Assembly (NCBI GenBank): GCA_018340375.1
Contig: JAFFJZ010000007.1
Span: 29,486,001-29,550,000, forward strand
Length of the DNA: 64,000 bases
Direction: 5' to 3'
From: Gonatopus flavifemur
Taxonomy: Eukaryota > Arthropoda > Insecta > Hymenoptera > Dryinidae
The first letter of the stretch is position 1. Every line of letters begins with the position of its first letter. The notes beneath the pieces are model-generated. The model saw only the letters and a list, made by a program, of their open reading frames with translations, was not told the origin of the DNA and did no database searches. The position numbers and the translations under genes are program-made. This document shows positions 38,745 through 48,529 of this stretch, piece by piece.

Positions 38745-39562
38745 GTCTCATGCATTAAATTCCTCCCCGTGGGATGATTGCGGGTCTTCCGGGGGAATAT
38801 TTTTGATACCTGTCCTTGATATCCTTTTTATCCATCCTTGGTAGTATCTGCTGCCTTTACGTGGTGGGGAGGATAAGTATCTCAGATTTGGGTCTCTTTC
38901 TCGGGTGGCATAAACTACTCGAGAGGGAGAATACAAACTGAGAGAAACTAAATCATCCCAACGCCAGAAACTTCGGCAAAAACGGAGGGAAAGCAAGGGG
39001 AAACTACCTTCCTTGACATCTTTTAATATTCCCGAGGAAATTAAATTTTTTTCCAAACCTAGAATTTTCAAATTATAATGTATTGAAAGAAAAAGAAAAC
39101 CCCAACAACATGATGGCGTTCTCCTAAGTAAAATAGCCTCCCGTTCGGATCTCCGGGTGGAGGCTGCTCGAGAGAGCTTCATCGAACAAGATAGAAAACC
39201 TAAGAAGATAGGGAAGAAAGAGAATATTCTTCGAGTTGGAGCGTGGAATGTTAAATCACTGAGACAAACAAGAAAACCAGAAAATTTGAAATCAGTAATG
39301 AATAGGTTAGGTATCGATGTAATGGGAATTAGCAAAATGAGATGGCCGCAAGAAGGGGATTTCTGGAGTGGGGATTATAGAATAATTCATACAGGATCAA
39401 AGAATGGCCCAGCAGGTGTATGAATTATAATGCTTAAAAGGGTAGGGAATGGGATAGAAAATTCTTTGCAACATAGCGAACGCGTAATGATGGTTAGAGT
39501 TAGAACAAAACCGGTGGGCGCTGTTATAGTTCAAGTATACATACTCACATCCAAGGGTAAGT
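38745..39562 (+). mobile_element. Non-LTR retrotransposon fragment
   Basis: This segment is GC-richer than its surroundings. It combines an untranslated-looking leader (with acgtggtggggaggataag, typical in style of RTE/CR1-group elements) and an endonuclease reading frame that stops short. No reverse transcriptase follows: homology ends near 39562 and ordinary AT-rich DNA begins. The piece is therefore cut at its 3' side, which is unusual because target-primed insertion normally loses 5' sequence. The clade assignment is tentative. Confidence 0.65.
39155..39562 (+). pseudogene. Broken retrotransposon endonuclease (exonuclease-endonuclease-phosphatase fold)
   Basis: The family nicks target DNA to prime reverse transcription. 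The frame shows the N-terminal hallmark R-V-G-A-W-N-V (about 39228-39250). It continues to [11 protein letters not shown] (about 39313-39345), then G-P-A-G-V, and after a stop to S-E-R-V-M-M-V and V-Q-V-Y. In active relatives the residue before M-R-W is a metal-binding Glu; here codon 39334-39336 is AAA (Lys). An in-frame TGA at 39421-39423 stands where Gly (GGA) is expected, so a single G-to-T change explains it; the frame is otherwise continuous to about 39562. Both defects mark it as dead. The 195-codon minus-strand frame 38748-39335 is its antisense shadow. Confidence 0.75.
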
Positions 39563-41291
39563 TCACAATATTCCGCAGCTAAATCGTTTCACAATTTCAT
39601 AATCAGTATACAAAAATGTATACATAATGATTCATCACACTGTATGTTGTTATGAAAACCACTGTTGTAGAATATACCTTATTTATAAAACCCTTCGTTA
39701 CGCTTTGAAGGGAAAACAATGTTATTTTTCAATGAATAATTCTTACTGTTTATTTTCAGTTCAATTCACAGTTCTTCGGTGACCGAGTGGTATTTAAAAT
39801 GAATAATAGACACAAAAAACGCGATGCAAAGGTTTTCTCGTAAAACCTTGAATTTGAAATAATAATTGTTCCATCAATTTATGAATTATTCATCTCACTT
39901 TATTTATCCCGCAATTCATATCGTCGGATATGACTTTTCCCTAGCTCACGATAAATAGTCTTCTTTTTTTTACCTATAAATTTTCATTTCCATTTTTCGA
40001 TTGTTTCACTTCATGTACAACATGGATATTTGAAATTGTAGTCTCCATGTCCTAAATTCACGGCGACTGAAATATATTCTGAAAAATTCTTGTTGTCACT
40101 CGCATTGAATGCAAACTCTAACTGCGGGATACACTTGCCCTTGTTTTCATGATTTGTATGTAAAAATAACGCTTATGTCGTATAATTTATTATTCTGATG
40201 ATTGTTCTTGTTAAAAATTCTTTTTTGATTATGTCGTCGAGTTTATGAGATCACAGAACATTTTTGTTGTTTTAATCCTCATGTTGTAGTATTTTTATTC
40301 TACTTTGAGGAAGCAAAAAGGAAGGTGTTATATTTGATCGTATTTTTCCGTATAATCGAATCTCATCGTTCCGATTATTCAAGCTTATCGCTATCGTAAA
40401 AGGTATGAAATTTTAAGTCTCATTTTTAGGAATTTTGAAAATAATATACGAAAGTTTGAAACAATGGAATCCGAAGGACATGAAATATTTTCCAAGATTC
40501 TACATAACACTCTTGAATTTTCTGCTCCGAAAGCAGATGGAACAACAATATTTTGTGGATTGTGGGAGTAAATGTATTCAGATTTATTATATGGAGTAAG
40601 CCAACGCGTTTCTACCACATTTCACAAAGGATCTCGTATATAATGGTTTTATCCTGAACTTATAGACGGTGGTAGAAATTTCAACATTACATTAACTTCT
40701 TGACGATGACAAATGTGATGTTGAAATATTTGTACCGGCGTCTGTACATGAATGGTTATTGTTATTCATAACGATCGAAATCTATAATGCTACACCCTCT
40801 TTTATGATCATGATTGGTGGAGAATGAAATAACGAACTTCATACTGAAAGATAGTATTATACGGGAAGAAAAATACTGTACTTAAGTTTTTTTCATAACA
40901 CCCCAAAGAATCCGTTTTGATCAAACGAAGAAAAATTTGGATCAAATGAAAGTGTGTTTAAATTCACGAACACATTTTATTGGGACTGGAGATTGCAATC
41001 ACCGTTCGATGTATGTCTTTTCCTTTTGATGTATGAACAAAAAGAAAGTCAACAAAAAAAGATTGAAAATTATCTATCGAGTGATTGTTATGGACTCAAA
41101 GGTAGCGAGATCAATTGATTGGGATTGAATTTTTCAAAGAATTTTCCTTTTTATGCAACCTTTTGATAGACATATACGACAATATTATACTGTAAAACTT
41201 CCTTTGTATTGTTATATCTTCGAATCAAAATAATCTTCAAGTTATTTTACTTTCAATCACATTATTTGAATGAATTTATCAAAATGTAGTA
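39563..41291. other. Interior of the inverted pair, no recognisable gene
   Basis: This is AT-rich. No frame above about 75 codons and no clear inverted-repeat element was found. Confidence 0.45.
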
Positions 41292-41495
41292 TATGGCTAG
41301 AAATTTGCTGCCACAGCTAACTGGATTGCTGAGAGACAAACTCGATTAACTGAATTAGCAAATTTTTTGCTGCCAAAGCTTAGAAAACGCTGTGGTAGCT
41401 AACAAGATTGCTGTCATAGAAAAAAATTTGCTGCTTCAACAAAAGGTACCTAGCAAAACCTGGATTCTGCCGGCACAGCGAATTTTTTTTCTCAG
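41292..41495. mobile_element. AGCT/GCTG-type MITE, TA-flanked
   Basis: It starts TATGGCTAGAAATTTGCTG and ends CACAGCGAATTTTTTTTCTC, then AG, with TA on each side (41290-41291 and 41496-41497). Inside are TTTGCTGCCACAGCTAAC, GCTGTGGTAGCTAACAAG and a tacctagcaaaa stretch. It is the same subfamily as 60822-61059, sharing gctaacaagattgctg and the order of the modules. Confidence 0.75.
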
Positions 41496-41497
41496 TA

Positions 41498-42186
41498 TAA
41501 ACTTTCTCAACTGAAGCCATCTAATACATGGTTCATCAATCACTGATCTATAATATACCCTGGATAATGCATAGCATAGCGTTCCCGTATGAAAACTTAG
41601 TTTCCTTCAGGGCGCTGCCATGAAGGGACAATCTCACCGTCTTTCTAAACCACAGTCGCGCTGGATTGGTGAATTCCATTGCATTCTGTTGGACAGGGGG
41701 ACTTCCAGCGATATATATTGCTTTCTGACTGAAACAGGTTCGGCGAGGTATGCACTATTCAGTGTATACTATAGATCAGTGTCATCAATCTGCCCAATAA
41801 TGATAAATCACTGGGCCATAGATTTCATTAATCGTACATTCATGGTGCTCATTAATTGCTCATTGAAGATTGACTATTGGATGATAACATGGGTTCAGCA
41901 ATAGCACTGTATCATCGGTTACATATGAAATCAATGATAAATCAAACTAATAACTGATTCAAATAGTAGCCAAAAGCTCAGACATTTGAAGATGGCCCAG
42001 ACGGAGAAAACAAAATGCACTGTCACGGTTGAACCTGTTTTTGCTAGCCCAAGTAACACGAAAGTGCTGGTAGAGTACTGTGGATATGCCACTTGGTTAT
42101 ATTCATTTTGTACAGCAAAAAACATTCCATGGCACGTTCATAGAACATTCATTCTCGTGAACGTACTATGAAAATGATTTGAACGT
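41498..42186. other. Interior of the inverted pair, no recognisable gene
   Basis: Frames of 94 codons (41620-41904) and 61 codons (41986-42171) are open on the plus strand. They are GC-richer than average but match nothing I recognise. They may be remains of the element's own core. Confidence 0.35.
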
Positions 42187-43082
42187 CCATACAGGAATTT
42201 ACCATTAGCGCTAGCAGAACGCAATGTAAATGAGGTATGGCGGAGGCTTGGCAATCAAGCATGGCGCAACACTGAAACGATCACATCATTTTATGATTTA
42301 TCAATGTGTTTTTCCAATGGCGCCCCCTCATTGGTGCAAAAATGGCGATGAGATACACCATCATTGTCAAACGATAAAAAACTTTGTTCATCAATCTTGC
42401 GCCAATGATAGAACTGTAAAAATATGTATGCGCATTTCACAATTTCCAATATGTGTTATTTGGGATCTTATTGTGTTTTCTCGATTTATCTGTAAACAAC
42501 TCGGTGTTTTTTGTCGCTAAAGTTTGCTATGAGAAGTATACACAATATGGATTGGGAGTAGAAACTCTCTGGTGTAACTTGTAGCAAAGAACGGGTGATT
42601 GTTCTTCCAGAGAATTATTTGAGTCTCATATATTCCTTGTATACATCTCTTCCTACTCGCGAGAAACATTCGATCGGTAACTCAGCTAGCAATTCAGCCA
42701 TCAAAAGTCAAAATTAAGGAGCATGCCAATATTGAGCCATGCTATTGTCAATGATTGGCGCTGCATTGAGAACTCATTTTCATCTAGACCAAAGTTTGTG
42801 GCAATATTCAACCACGTTCCAAAAGATCCTTACTTTCAATAGAATCTATCGTTCGGTCAATGTTGGACCAAGGATGAGCCTATCAAGCGCCAAGCCTGGT
42901 GGAATGGTGAATCAATGGTAGGATGACAACCTCAATTCCTTGAAAACCGATATCGGTGCAACATTCAAATTTTTGTTAATCAACATCGAATATTTATAGA
43001 TTGCCAAGCCTTGGCTGTCAACATTCTGCCAAGCTATATTCTATTATCAGCATCGGCGGAACCTAGAAAATTTTTATATGGG
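42187..43082 (+). mobile_element. Right inverted arm (about 890 bp)
   Basis: This is the reverse complement of 36189-37060. The outer end reads GGAACCTAGAAAATTTTTATATGGG in type (last base 43082). It carries NFI-like words (cttggc/gccaag). The matching 63-codon stretch is open in both arms, but most differences between the copies change the amino acid, so I do not call it a gene. Confidence 0.85.
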
Positions 43083-43182
43083 TAGGCTTTATTATAAAAA
43101 TGTATGAAAATTCATTTATATTCATCAGAGATTTTCAAAATTATCGAAGATTCTGAAAATTCTTAGAAACTCAACGATGATT

Positions 43183-43599
43183 TTATCTTGGAATATTCTC
43201 TTCCTTTGTGTATAAGAATTGATTTTTTTGTACTAAGTTGGTTGATCTAAAGAAAATGGCACACAAGAATGAAAATTGAATAGAACAGGTATACAGAATA
43301 TAAATAATCCAGATATACATCATTGGTATCCCGGGAAAATACATCTCTTTAAAATATACATAAAATATATACGCGAATAGCGCAATAAACGCTCCATTCG
43401 GATAATGTGGATACATTTTGAAGATCCCCCAATGACTTATGAAGAATATTTCATCCACAATAAAGACAAAATTATTTTCGCATATTGAGCTGGCAACAAC
43501 AAAAACTTGATACGAATTTTCATTTGTCTTGTAGAAAATTCCCAAGAGTATTGTTCGAATGTCTAGAGTTGAATGTTTATCGATCTCCGCTTTTACCAT
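43183..43599 (-). CDS. Open frame of unknown significance (138 codons)
   Basis: The predicted protein has a mixed N-terminal half and a very hydrophobic stretch (about residues 68-115, rich in F, Y, I, L and M) that could form two membrane spans. In sequence this AT-rich, such F/I/Y-rich frames arise by chance, and a 138-codon frame is only marginally longer than expected over 64 kb on both strands. It begins about 100 bp beyond the right arm. I recognise no family, and no splice context supports it. Confidence 0.12.
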   Translation of the reverse strand: MVKAEIDKHSTLDIRTILLGIFYKTNENSYQVFVVASSICENNFVFIVDEIFFISHWGIFKMYPHYPNGAFIALFAYIFYVYFKEMYFPGIPMMYIWIIYILYTCSIQFSFLCAIFFRSTNLVQKNQFLYTKEENIPR

Positions 43600-44742
43600 T
43601 GAAAATTATATTCTTCAGTTCAAACATATCCCATCGCTAGCGTAGTTGTAGGAAAATTAAGAAATATGTTGATAAATTTTGAAAAATGTATTATCCTCGA
43701 CCCATGCACATTTTTGAAATTATTCAATTACTGTAGCGGAACGGACTTCTTGGAGGACGACGATGAACTTTCAAGTTCTTCATCTTACGGTCTAAGTAAG
43801 CAAGCCGGTAATTAATACGATACTTACACACAAATTCTCATATTCATTCATTACACCTCAAACTTTAATATTAGATTCTCAACACGATGAAAAAGATAAT
43901 GAACGAATCGATAAATATTGCCGCAATTAAAAATAACGTAGACAAATTATTATTTTCAACTTTTCAATTAATAATATACAAATAAAATATTTTCAAAACA
44001 TCTGATTCCGAGTAGATTGGATTGTTATTCGTTGAACGAATTACAAAATTTCATGAGAAAAAGTTTCTTCTTGTCTAAATATTTCCAACTTTCTTCATTG
44101 TCTTCGGTTGATGCTTTTTTTTTGGGCGTGCGAAGCTACCCTTTGTTCACGTAGCGACAACACAACCTCTCGCTGGAATGGCTGTCAGTTAGCGACCAAG
44201 TCGAACTTTACAAAAATTCGTTACAAGAGATGATAAAAACTTCAACGAAAAAAACAAAATAATGAAAAATGAATGTTGATCCGCGTCAAAGTGAGTCGTG
44301 TTCATTATTATACATACGAAACAAACTTTTTTTTAGTCATGTACCCCTGAAAGAGTGTGTAAATAACACTAGACGGGAAGAATTTTTTTTTACTATGGAT
44401 TGCTGTTCGTATCAGGGATTTATTGAATCAAATACTTCTAGAGCGTGTACTAACCGACAGATCTATGTATGGAAAAAATTTTGGGATAACAACACGAACT
44501 GAAGAGACTCTCAAAGAAAATGCAAGGGAAAACCAAAGGAAAAATTCGATGGATCTCGACAAATTCGATGGAAATTTGCGTACGATGAAGGTTCGATAGT
44601 GAACTGTTTGTGCTGCACTTGAATAGGATGGTTATCACTTACGGTATCTAGATGAAGTGCAGTACAGAGATAACGCTCACCTGAAACGAGAGTAAAAAAA
44701 AACCGTTAATCGATGAGAATTGCATGGATTGAAATGATAAAT
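43600..44742. other. No recognisable gene
   Basis: 44100-44210 is GC-richer (gctaccctttgttcacgtag, then gcgacaacacaacctctcgc) but has no frame or motif I recognise. Confidence 0.45.
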
Positions 44743-45149
44743 ACACTGTTAGAAACATATGTTTTACAAAATATCATATTCCTGTATTAATTCAATAAAG
44801 TACTTGAATTTTAACAACATATTATTCTAATTGAGGATAAAATTCTCAATATTGAGGATTATATTATTCCATTCGATACCCTGTTAGAAAAATCTGTCTT
44901 AAACTCAACAATAATATTATGAAGTATTTTACATGAACATTTTATTAAATTTCATACGAAATTTTTTATGAAATTTCATATTTCTATATTAAATTCAAGA
45001 ACGATTATTAAAATTTAATATGAAAACATGAAATTTAATATGAAAATATGAAATTTCATACAAAATTTCGTATGAAATTTAATAAAATGTTTATGTAAAA
45101 AACTTCATAATAGTATTGTTAAGTTTAAGACAGATTTTTCTAACAGTGC
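44743..45149. mobile_element. Palindromic MITE, CACTGTTAGAAA family
   Basis: An outer start, CACTGTTAGAAACATATG, follows TA (44741-44742). A second start, CTGTTAGAAAAATCTGTC, lies at 44881. The right end AGACAGATTTTTCTAACAGTG-type sequence finishes at about 45149. Within 44881-45146 the halves are complementary (taaatttcatacgaaatttt with aaatttcgtatgaaattta). The layout suggests either a dimer sharing one right end or an insertion of the 266-bp palindrome beside a fragment of itself. A further degenerate end lies at about 45190-45215. Confidence 0.75.
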
Positions 45150-45423
45150 ATCGTATTATCAAATTTCATCAATTGTTCATTCTTTTGAAGGTCAAGACAG
45201 ATCTTTTTTACACTGTTGAGTACATAAAAAATTTTCATTTCAATATGTTGATGAATATCAGATGATTTTTAAAGAATTATTATTGAAGAGTTCGGTGAAC
45301 GAATTGCTGTTTATAGATTGAAAGAGAAATTGATTTCTCAGTTATCCTTTCAACGTCAGGAAAATAGAAGCTGTTCGAATGAGTCTGAGACTCTCTTTAC
45401 CCAGAGAAGGAGAAAGAAAGGTT

Positions 45424-45653
45424 TGTACAAAGAAAGAGGAACAGTTGTAGAAATTACTTAAATAGTCAATTTTCGACCATCGACTTGGATAGTTGCTGCA
45501 ACTACTTAATAGTCGGGACAAGTGGTTAGTTGCACTAACTAACGAAAATATTTCGTAAGTTGCCAGGTATTTACGTTAGTTTTAAGGTATTTAAGTAAAT
45601 GGTCGAAAATCGACTATCCAAGTACTTGCTACACCTATTCCTTTTTTTCCGAG
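45424..45653. mobile_element. MITE with TTTTCGACCAT arms
   Basis: The left arm (gaggaacagttgtag, atagtcaattttcgaccat) pairs with the right arm (atggtcgaaaatcgactat, ctacacctattcc), over about 50 bp. The right outer end reads CCTTTTTTTCCGAGTG. The centre repeats TTAGTTGC and CTAACTAACG words. Confidence 0.7.
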
Positions 45654-45861
45654 TGGTAACCCAGTGGACTATATTTTTCAAATTTAACGATAACTCCGAG
45701 CAAAAACATGTTTTACAACTGGAAAAAATTCATGCGAGAATCCCCCGACTGAAATCATTGAATCTTTCCAATTCTTTGATAATATTTGAGGTCTCGATAA
45801 ATATTTATGAATCTTCTCAAGTCTTTATATAATGGGAGAATTTTTAAATTCATCAAGTCTA

Positions 45862-45986
45862 CATGGAAGAAAATAATTCGCTAAGGTAGCTAAGAATTAG
45901 CTGTGGTAGCTATTTCGTGTATTGGATATTTGAATAGCGAAAAAAATGACTGCAAAAGCTAGATTTGAGCTCCTATAGCAATAACT
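45862..45986. mobile_element. AGCT-type MITE, left part, split by an insertion
   Basis: It starts CATGGAAGAAAATAATTCGC after TA. It matches the copy at 49012-49203 in order: tagctaagaattag, cgtgtatt, gatatttg, then agctcctatagcaat. It stops at 45986, where a 970-bp insert begins. The right part resumes at 46957 with ctttggttgccacagctaaa, at the point equivalent to tttcttgccaaagctaaa in the other copy. Confidence 0.75.
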
Positions 45987-46319
45987 CCCAGGTATACGTT
46001 GACAAATGTACCAAGCTTGGTGCCAAGCCTGAGCCAATGCTAGTTGACATTGGGCCTAGCATGGTTACCAACATTGGCACCAAATTAGATTGATGTTTGG
46101 GATGATAACAATGTTCAACGCTTGGCATCCAAGCTTGGTTCAATATCAAGATTCAATATGGGTTTTATGTTTTGAATCGATATTGGTGCCATGATTGATA
46201 TACAATCAACCTAAACGAATAGGATAGTTTTCTTGTTGGCATCCAAGCTTGATTGAATATAATATATTCCGACACATGAAATTTCGGAACATTGGATTTC
46301 GACACAGTCACTTCAGTCT

Positions 46320-46400
46320 AGATAGCACAAGAGTTTTAAAAGAGTTCATAATTATTGAAATGGATTTATAAAGAACTCTTTTAGGATTCTTGTGCTATCT
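46320..46400. repeat. 81-bp hairpin within the 970-bp insert
   Basis: Arms of 28 nt (46320-46347 and 46373-46400) pair with three mismatches around a 25-nt loop. The outer part reads AGATAGCACAAGA..TCTTGTGCTATCT. It looks like a miniature inverted-repeat insertion. Precursor-miRNA stems are usually longer, so I do not call an RNA gene. Confidence 0.75.
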
Positions 46401-46534
46401 GGGAGGACCTTGAGAGGATATCTGTATTTGGGCTGATGTACATTCAGGCGTATACTCTTTCAAGTTCCTGAAATGCGAATAAATTCCAAGTCCACGTCAT
46501 GCGGCTATATCTAGCCCTAACAGCAAAACGTGTC

Positions 46535-46627
46535 ACTGGGACGTTTTCTGAACGTTCAGAAAACCTCCCCTACGTTCTATAAACCTTTCACAAACGTTCC
46601 AATAGCACGTCGTGCTGTCTGGGAGGC
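46535..46627. repeat. Dispersed GGGACGTT..AACGTTC repeat, copy 1
   Basis: It shares CTGGGACGTT, TTCAGAAAACCTC and CTACGTTCT, in order, with 61378-61447. It ends in the palindrome AGCACGTCGTGCT before GTCTGGGAGG. Confidence 0.6.
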
Positions 46628-46956
46628 TTACGGCGAGCCTAGTGTCGATTGAAGCTTGGTTGACGAAAAATAAATCAAACGCAGCGAAATATGCTGAGTC
46701 CTAGCATTGATGCCTGGAGTGCTATTAAGTGTTAGTTAGCTGTGACGGGCCGAGCATCAATCGAGACTTGGTTAACGAAAATTGAATCAAACACGGCGAA
46801 ATATGCTTGGTCCTAGCATTGGTATCCAAGGCTCTATCAACGCTTAGTCCGCTACGATGGGCCAAGCATTGGCCAAGGCTAGGCTAACGAGACTTGGCAT
46901 ACCAAGCTTAGCGCCAGTCATGGTCCAATTGTCAGTCTTGGTATTACTTCCCTGGG

Positions 46957-47000
46957 CTTTGGTTGCCACAGCTAAAACATAGCTACCACAGTTACACGGG
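46957..47000. mobile_element. AGCT-type MITE, right part, truncated
   Basis: This continues the 45862 element (gccacagctaaaacatagct, then accacag). It is cut by TACACGGGGAAAATA (another MITE start) and then the mariner terminus. Confidence 0.6.
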
Positions 47001-47170
47001 GAAAATACTACTGTGTCCAAAAAGTAAGGTGACATTTAAATTCAAACTCTGTTTGGGGGAGTGCTCTTATTTTTAGGTTAGTAAGACTGTCTTTGATATT
47101 CATGCCAAGAGTCACATCAAAATATTCATTGGCGTTTGAGGTATGCTTCGTGTTGTAAGCTGCTGGAACC

Positions 47171-47434
47171 CGAGTCGAAAAATTTGGATGGTTTTTGTCC
47201 TCATACTTCGCTTTTAAACTGTTTTTGTTCTGATTGTTGAATAATGCGGACAAAAACAGCATGTTTTTTATAATTTTAGTCTGAATTTCTCCTCAATCAT
47301 TTTCATTCGTTGGATGAGAAATTCAGACCAAAATTACGAAAAAATACTGTTTTTATCCACGTTTTTCGACAATCAGGACAAAATCAGTCTAAAAACGAAG
47401 TATGAGGATAAAAAACGTCCAAATTTTTCGACCC
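47171..47434. mobile_element. Palindromic MITE inside the mariner leader
   Basis: It starts CGAGTCGAAAAATTTGGATG and ends CCAAATTTTTCGACCCG. The arms of about 120 bp pair over GTCCTCATACTTCG / CGAAGTATGAGGAT and TGAATTTCTC / GAGAAATTCA, with an AT-rich loop near 47300. Confidence 0.75.
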
Positions 47435-47435
47435 G

Positions 47436-47540
47436 CATGTAAAAATGTTGAGCTGTACCAGCTAAATTCTAGCTGCTGCAGCGAAATACCTAGCTATGAT
47501 AGCTAAAATCTAGCTGATACAATTAAACATTTTTTCCGTG
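47436..47540. mobile_element. 105-bp AGCT-type MITE inside the mariner leader
   Basis: It starts CATGTAAAAATGTTGAGCTG and ends AAACATTTTTTCCGTG. The middle is five AGCT modules (CTGTACCAGCTAAA, TAGCTGCTGCAGC, TAGCTATGATAGCTAAA, TCTAGCTGATAC). It directly abuts the preceding palindrome and is one of the most compact copies of the family. Confidence 0.75.
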
Positions 47541-47567
47541 CGGGAAGTGAATTTTCTGATTTTTATA

Positions 47568-48527
47568 ATGTCTGCATTTGTTGAGCAAAAAATTCGTATT
47601 AAATTTTGTTTGTGGGATGAATTTCCTGCTGCTGATTCGTTGAGGATGGTGCAGAAGGCCTTTGGTGATGAGACTATGTCGCAAAAGAATGTTTACAAGT
47701 GGTATAAAGAGTTCCAAGAAGGTCGAGAACTGACGAAGTTCACGTCCAAAAAATCAAAGATGTGGTGCTTGTGAATCGTCGATTAACAATTAGAGATCTT
47801 ACTGATGATGTTGGCATTTCAAAAGGATCAGTCAATACCATTTTGGAGGATGTTTCGGGTGTCAGACGCGTCAAATCTCGATTGGTACCGAAAACACCGA
47901 ATTTCCTGGAAAAACCTCGCCGCGTTGAAGTGTGTAAAACAATGCTTTCTGACTATCAAGACAAGATGAAACGCATCATCACGGGAGATGAGACGTGGAT
48001 TCAAGCTTATGACCCGGAAACAATCGCTCAATCAAGTGAATATCGCGCAGAAGTTGAGGCAAAACTCAAAAAACCGTGCCAAAGTCGCTCGTTTTCTTCG
48101 ATTATCGCGGTGTTGTGCGTTTTGAGTTCCTTCCGTCGGATCAAACTGTCAACAAAGAATATTATGCATCGCTTACGTGGAGTGCAAGTTTTTGCACTAC
48201 GACAATACACCGGCTCACACTGCATTGATTCTTCGTGACTATTTCGCAAAAAATTCGACCCATATCGTTCCACAACCACCGTATCCACCTGATTTGGCCC
48301 CATGCCACTTCTGGCTATCCAACAAACTCAAAAGACCGCTCCGGAGACACCGTTTTGAGTCGATGGAGGAGATCCAAGCTGAATCGAAGAGAGAGCTGAA
48401 GGCCACCCCGGAAACCGACTTTAACGACTGTTTCAAAGATTGGAAAATGCTTTGGCGTGAGTGCATTGTATCCGGGAGGCGGGGGGTTACTTTGGAGGCG
48501 ATGAACTTAATTTGGGAGAATAAATGA
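47568..48527 (+). pseudogene. Mariner transposase, inactivated
   Basis: The enzyme cuts and pastes the element at TA sites. The start is ATG 47568; the preceding in-frame GTG belongs to a MITE. The N-terminal helix-turn-helix region reads Q-K-N-V-Y-K-W-Y-K-E-F-Q-E-G-R-E. A short deletion near 47730 removes the usual linker and shifts frame. The next part shows R-R-L-T-I-R-D-L and then T-G-D-E-T-W, with the first catalytic Asp at 47987-47989. A second small deletion near 48085 and a larger one near 48165-48190 shift frame again, the last just ahead of H-Y-D-N-T-P-A-H-T, with the second Asp at 48201-48203. The third catalytic position, 34 residues on, is CAC (His, 48306-48308) instead of Asp, within A-P-C-H-F-W-L. 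The stop is at 48525-48527. It cannot work. Confidence 0.88.
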
Positions 48528-48529
48528 AG

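Larger units (their letters stand above)
36189..43082. mobile_element. Possible 6.9-kb composite element bounded by long inverted arms
   Basis: Two arms of about 870 bp face each other across 5.1 kb. If the pair is a single element, it is a foldback or long-TIR DNA transposon whose core has been replaced by or filled with other repeats: a hAT end, a MITE and a retrotransposon fragment. No transposase remnant was found inside. No target duplication is visible at the outer ends, which read gataaatg|CCCATAT and ATATGGG|taggcttt. The alternative is two independent, oppositely oriented insertions of an 870-bp repeat. Confidence 0.45.
45987..46956. mobile_element. 970-bp insert with CCCAGG/CCTGGG ends
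   Basis: It begins CCCAGGTATACGTTGAC and finishes ATTACTTCCCTGGG. It is rich in palindromic CCAAGCTTGG, CATTGGCACCAA and AAGCTTGG words, as in the arms at 36.2 and 42.2 kb. It splits an AGCT-type MITE whose two sides rejoin cleanly when it is removed. CT abuts both edges, a possible 2-bp duplication. No reading frame of interest was found. It contains the hairpin at 46320-46400 and a copy of the GGGACGTT repeat at 46535-46627. Confidence 0.65.
47011..48527 (+). mobile_element. Mariner element, 3' terminus missing
   Basis: After TA (47009-47010) the left terminus reads CTGTGTCCAAAAAGTAAGGT, mariner-like in position and style, followed by about 160 bp of leader. The leader is then interrupted by two MITEs (47171-47434 and 47436-47540) before the transposase start at 47568. 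I could not find the complementary right terminus after the stop codon at 48525-48527. Sequence of another repeat type begins within a few bases, so the 3' end is deleted. Confidence 0.8.

Noticed and set aside
38748..39335. 195-codon minus-strand frame, the longest in the window
   Set aside because: It is antisense to the retrotransposon leader and endonuclease. Its openness reflects that segment's composition, and it has no domain.
36189..43082. Calling the inverted pair a Polinton/Maverick
   Set aside because: There is no polymerase, integrase, protease or capsid-like frame between the arms, and no 6-bp target duplication was seen.
46320..46400. Calling the hairpin a miRNA gene
   Set aside because: The stem is shorter than a typical precursor and lies inside a mobile element; no expression evidence.
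47008..47262. 84-codon minus frame over the mariner terminus
   Set aside because: It reads backwards through the mariner terminus and leader into a MITE arm; a shadow frame.
47436..47540. AGCT-rich sequence as a possible bracovirus excision junction
   Set aside because: The AGCT words belong to a dispersed MITE with its own inverted ends. No virulence-gene family or segment structure is present.
48028..48466. Minus frames of 75 and 91 codons across the mariner
   Set aside because: They are antisense shadows of the transposase.
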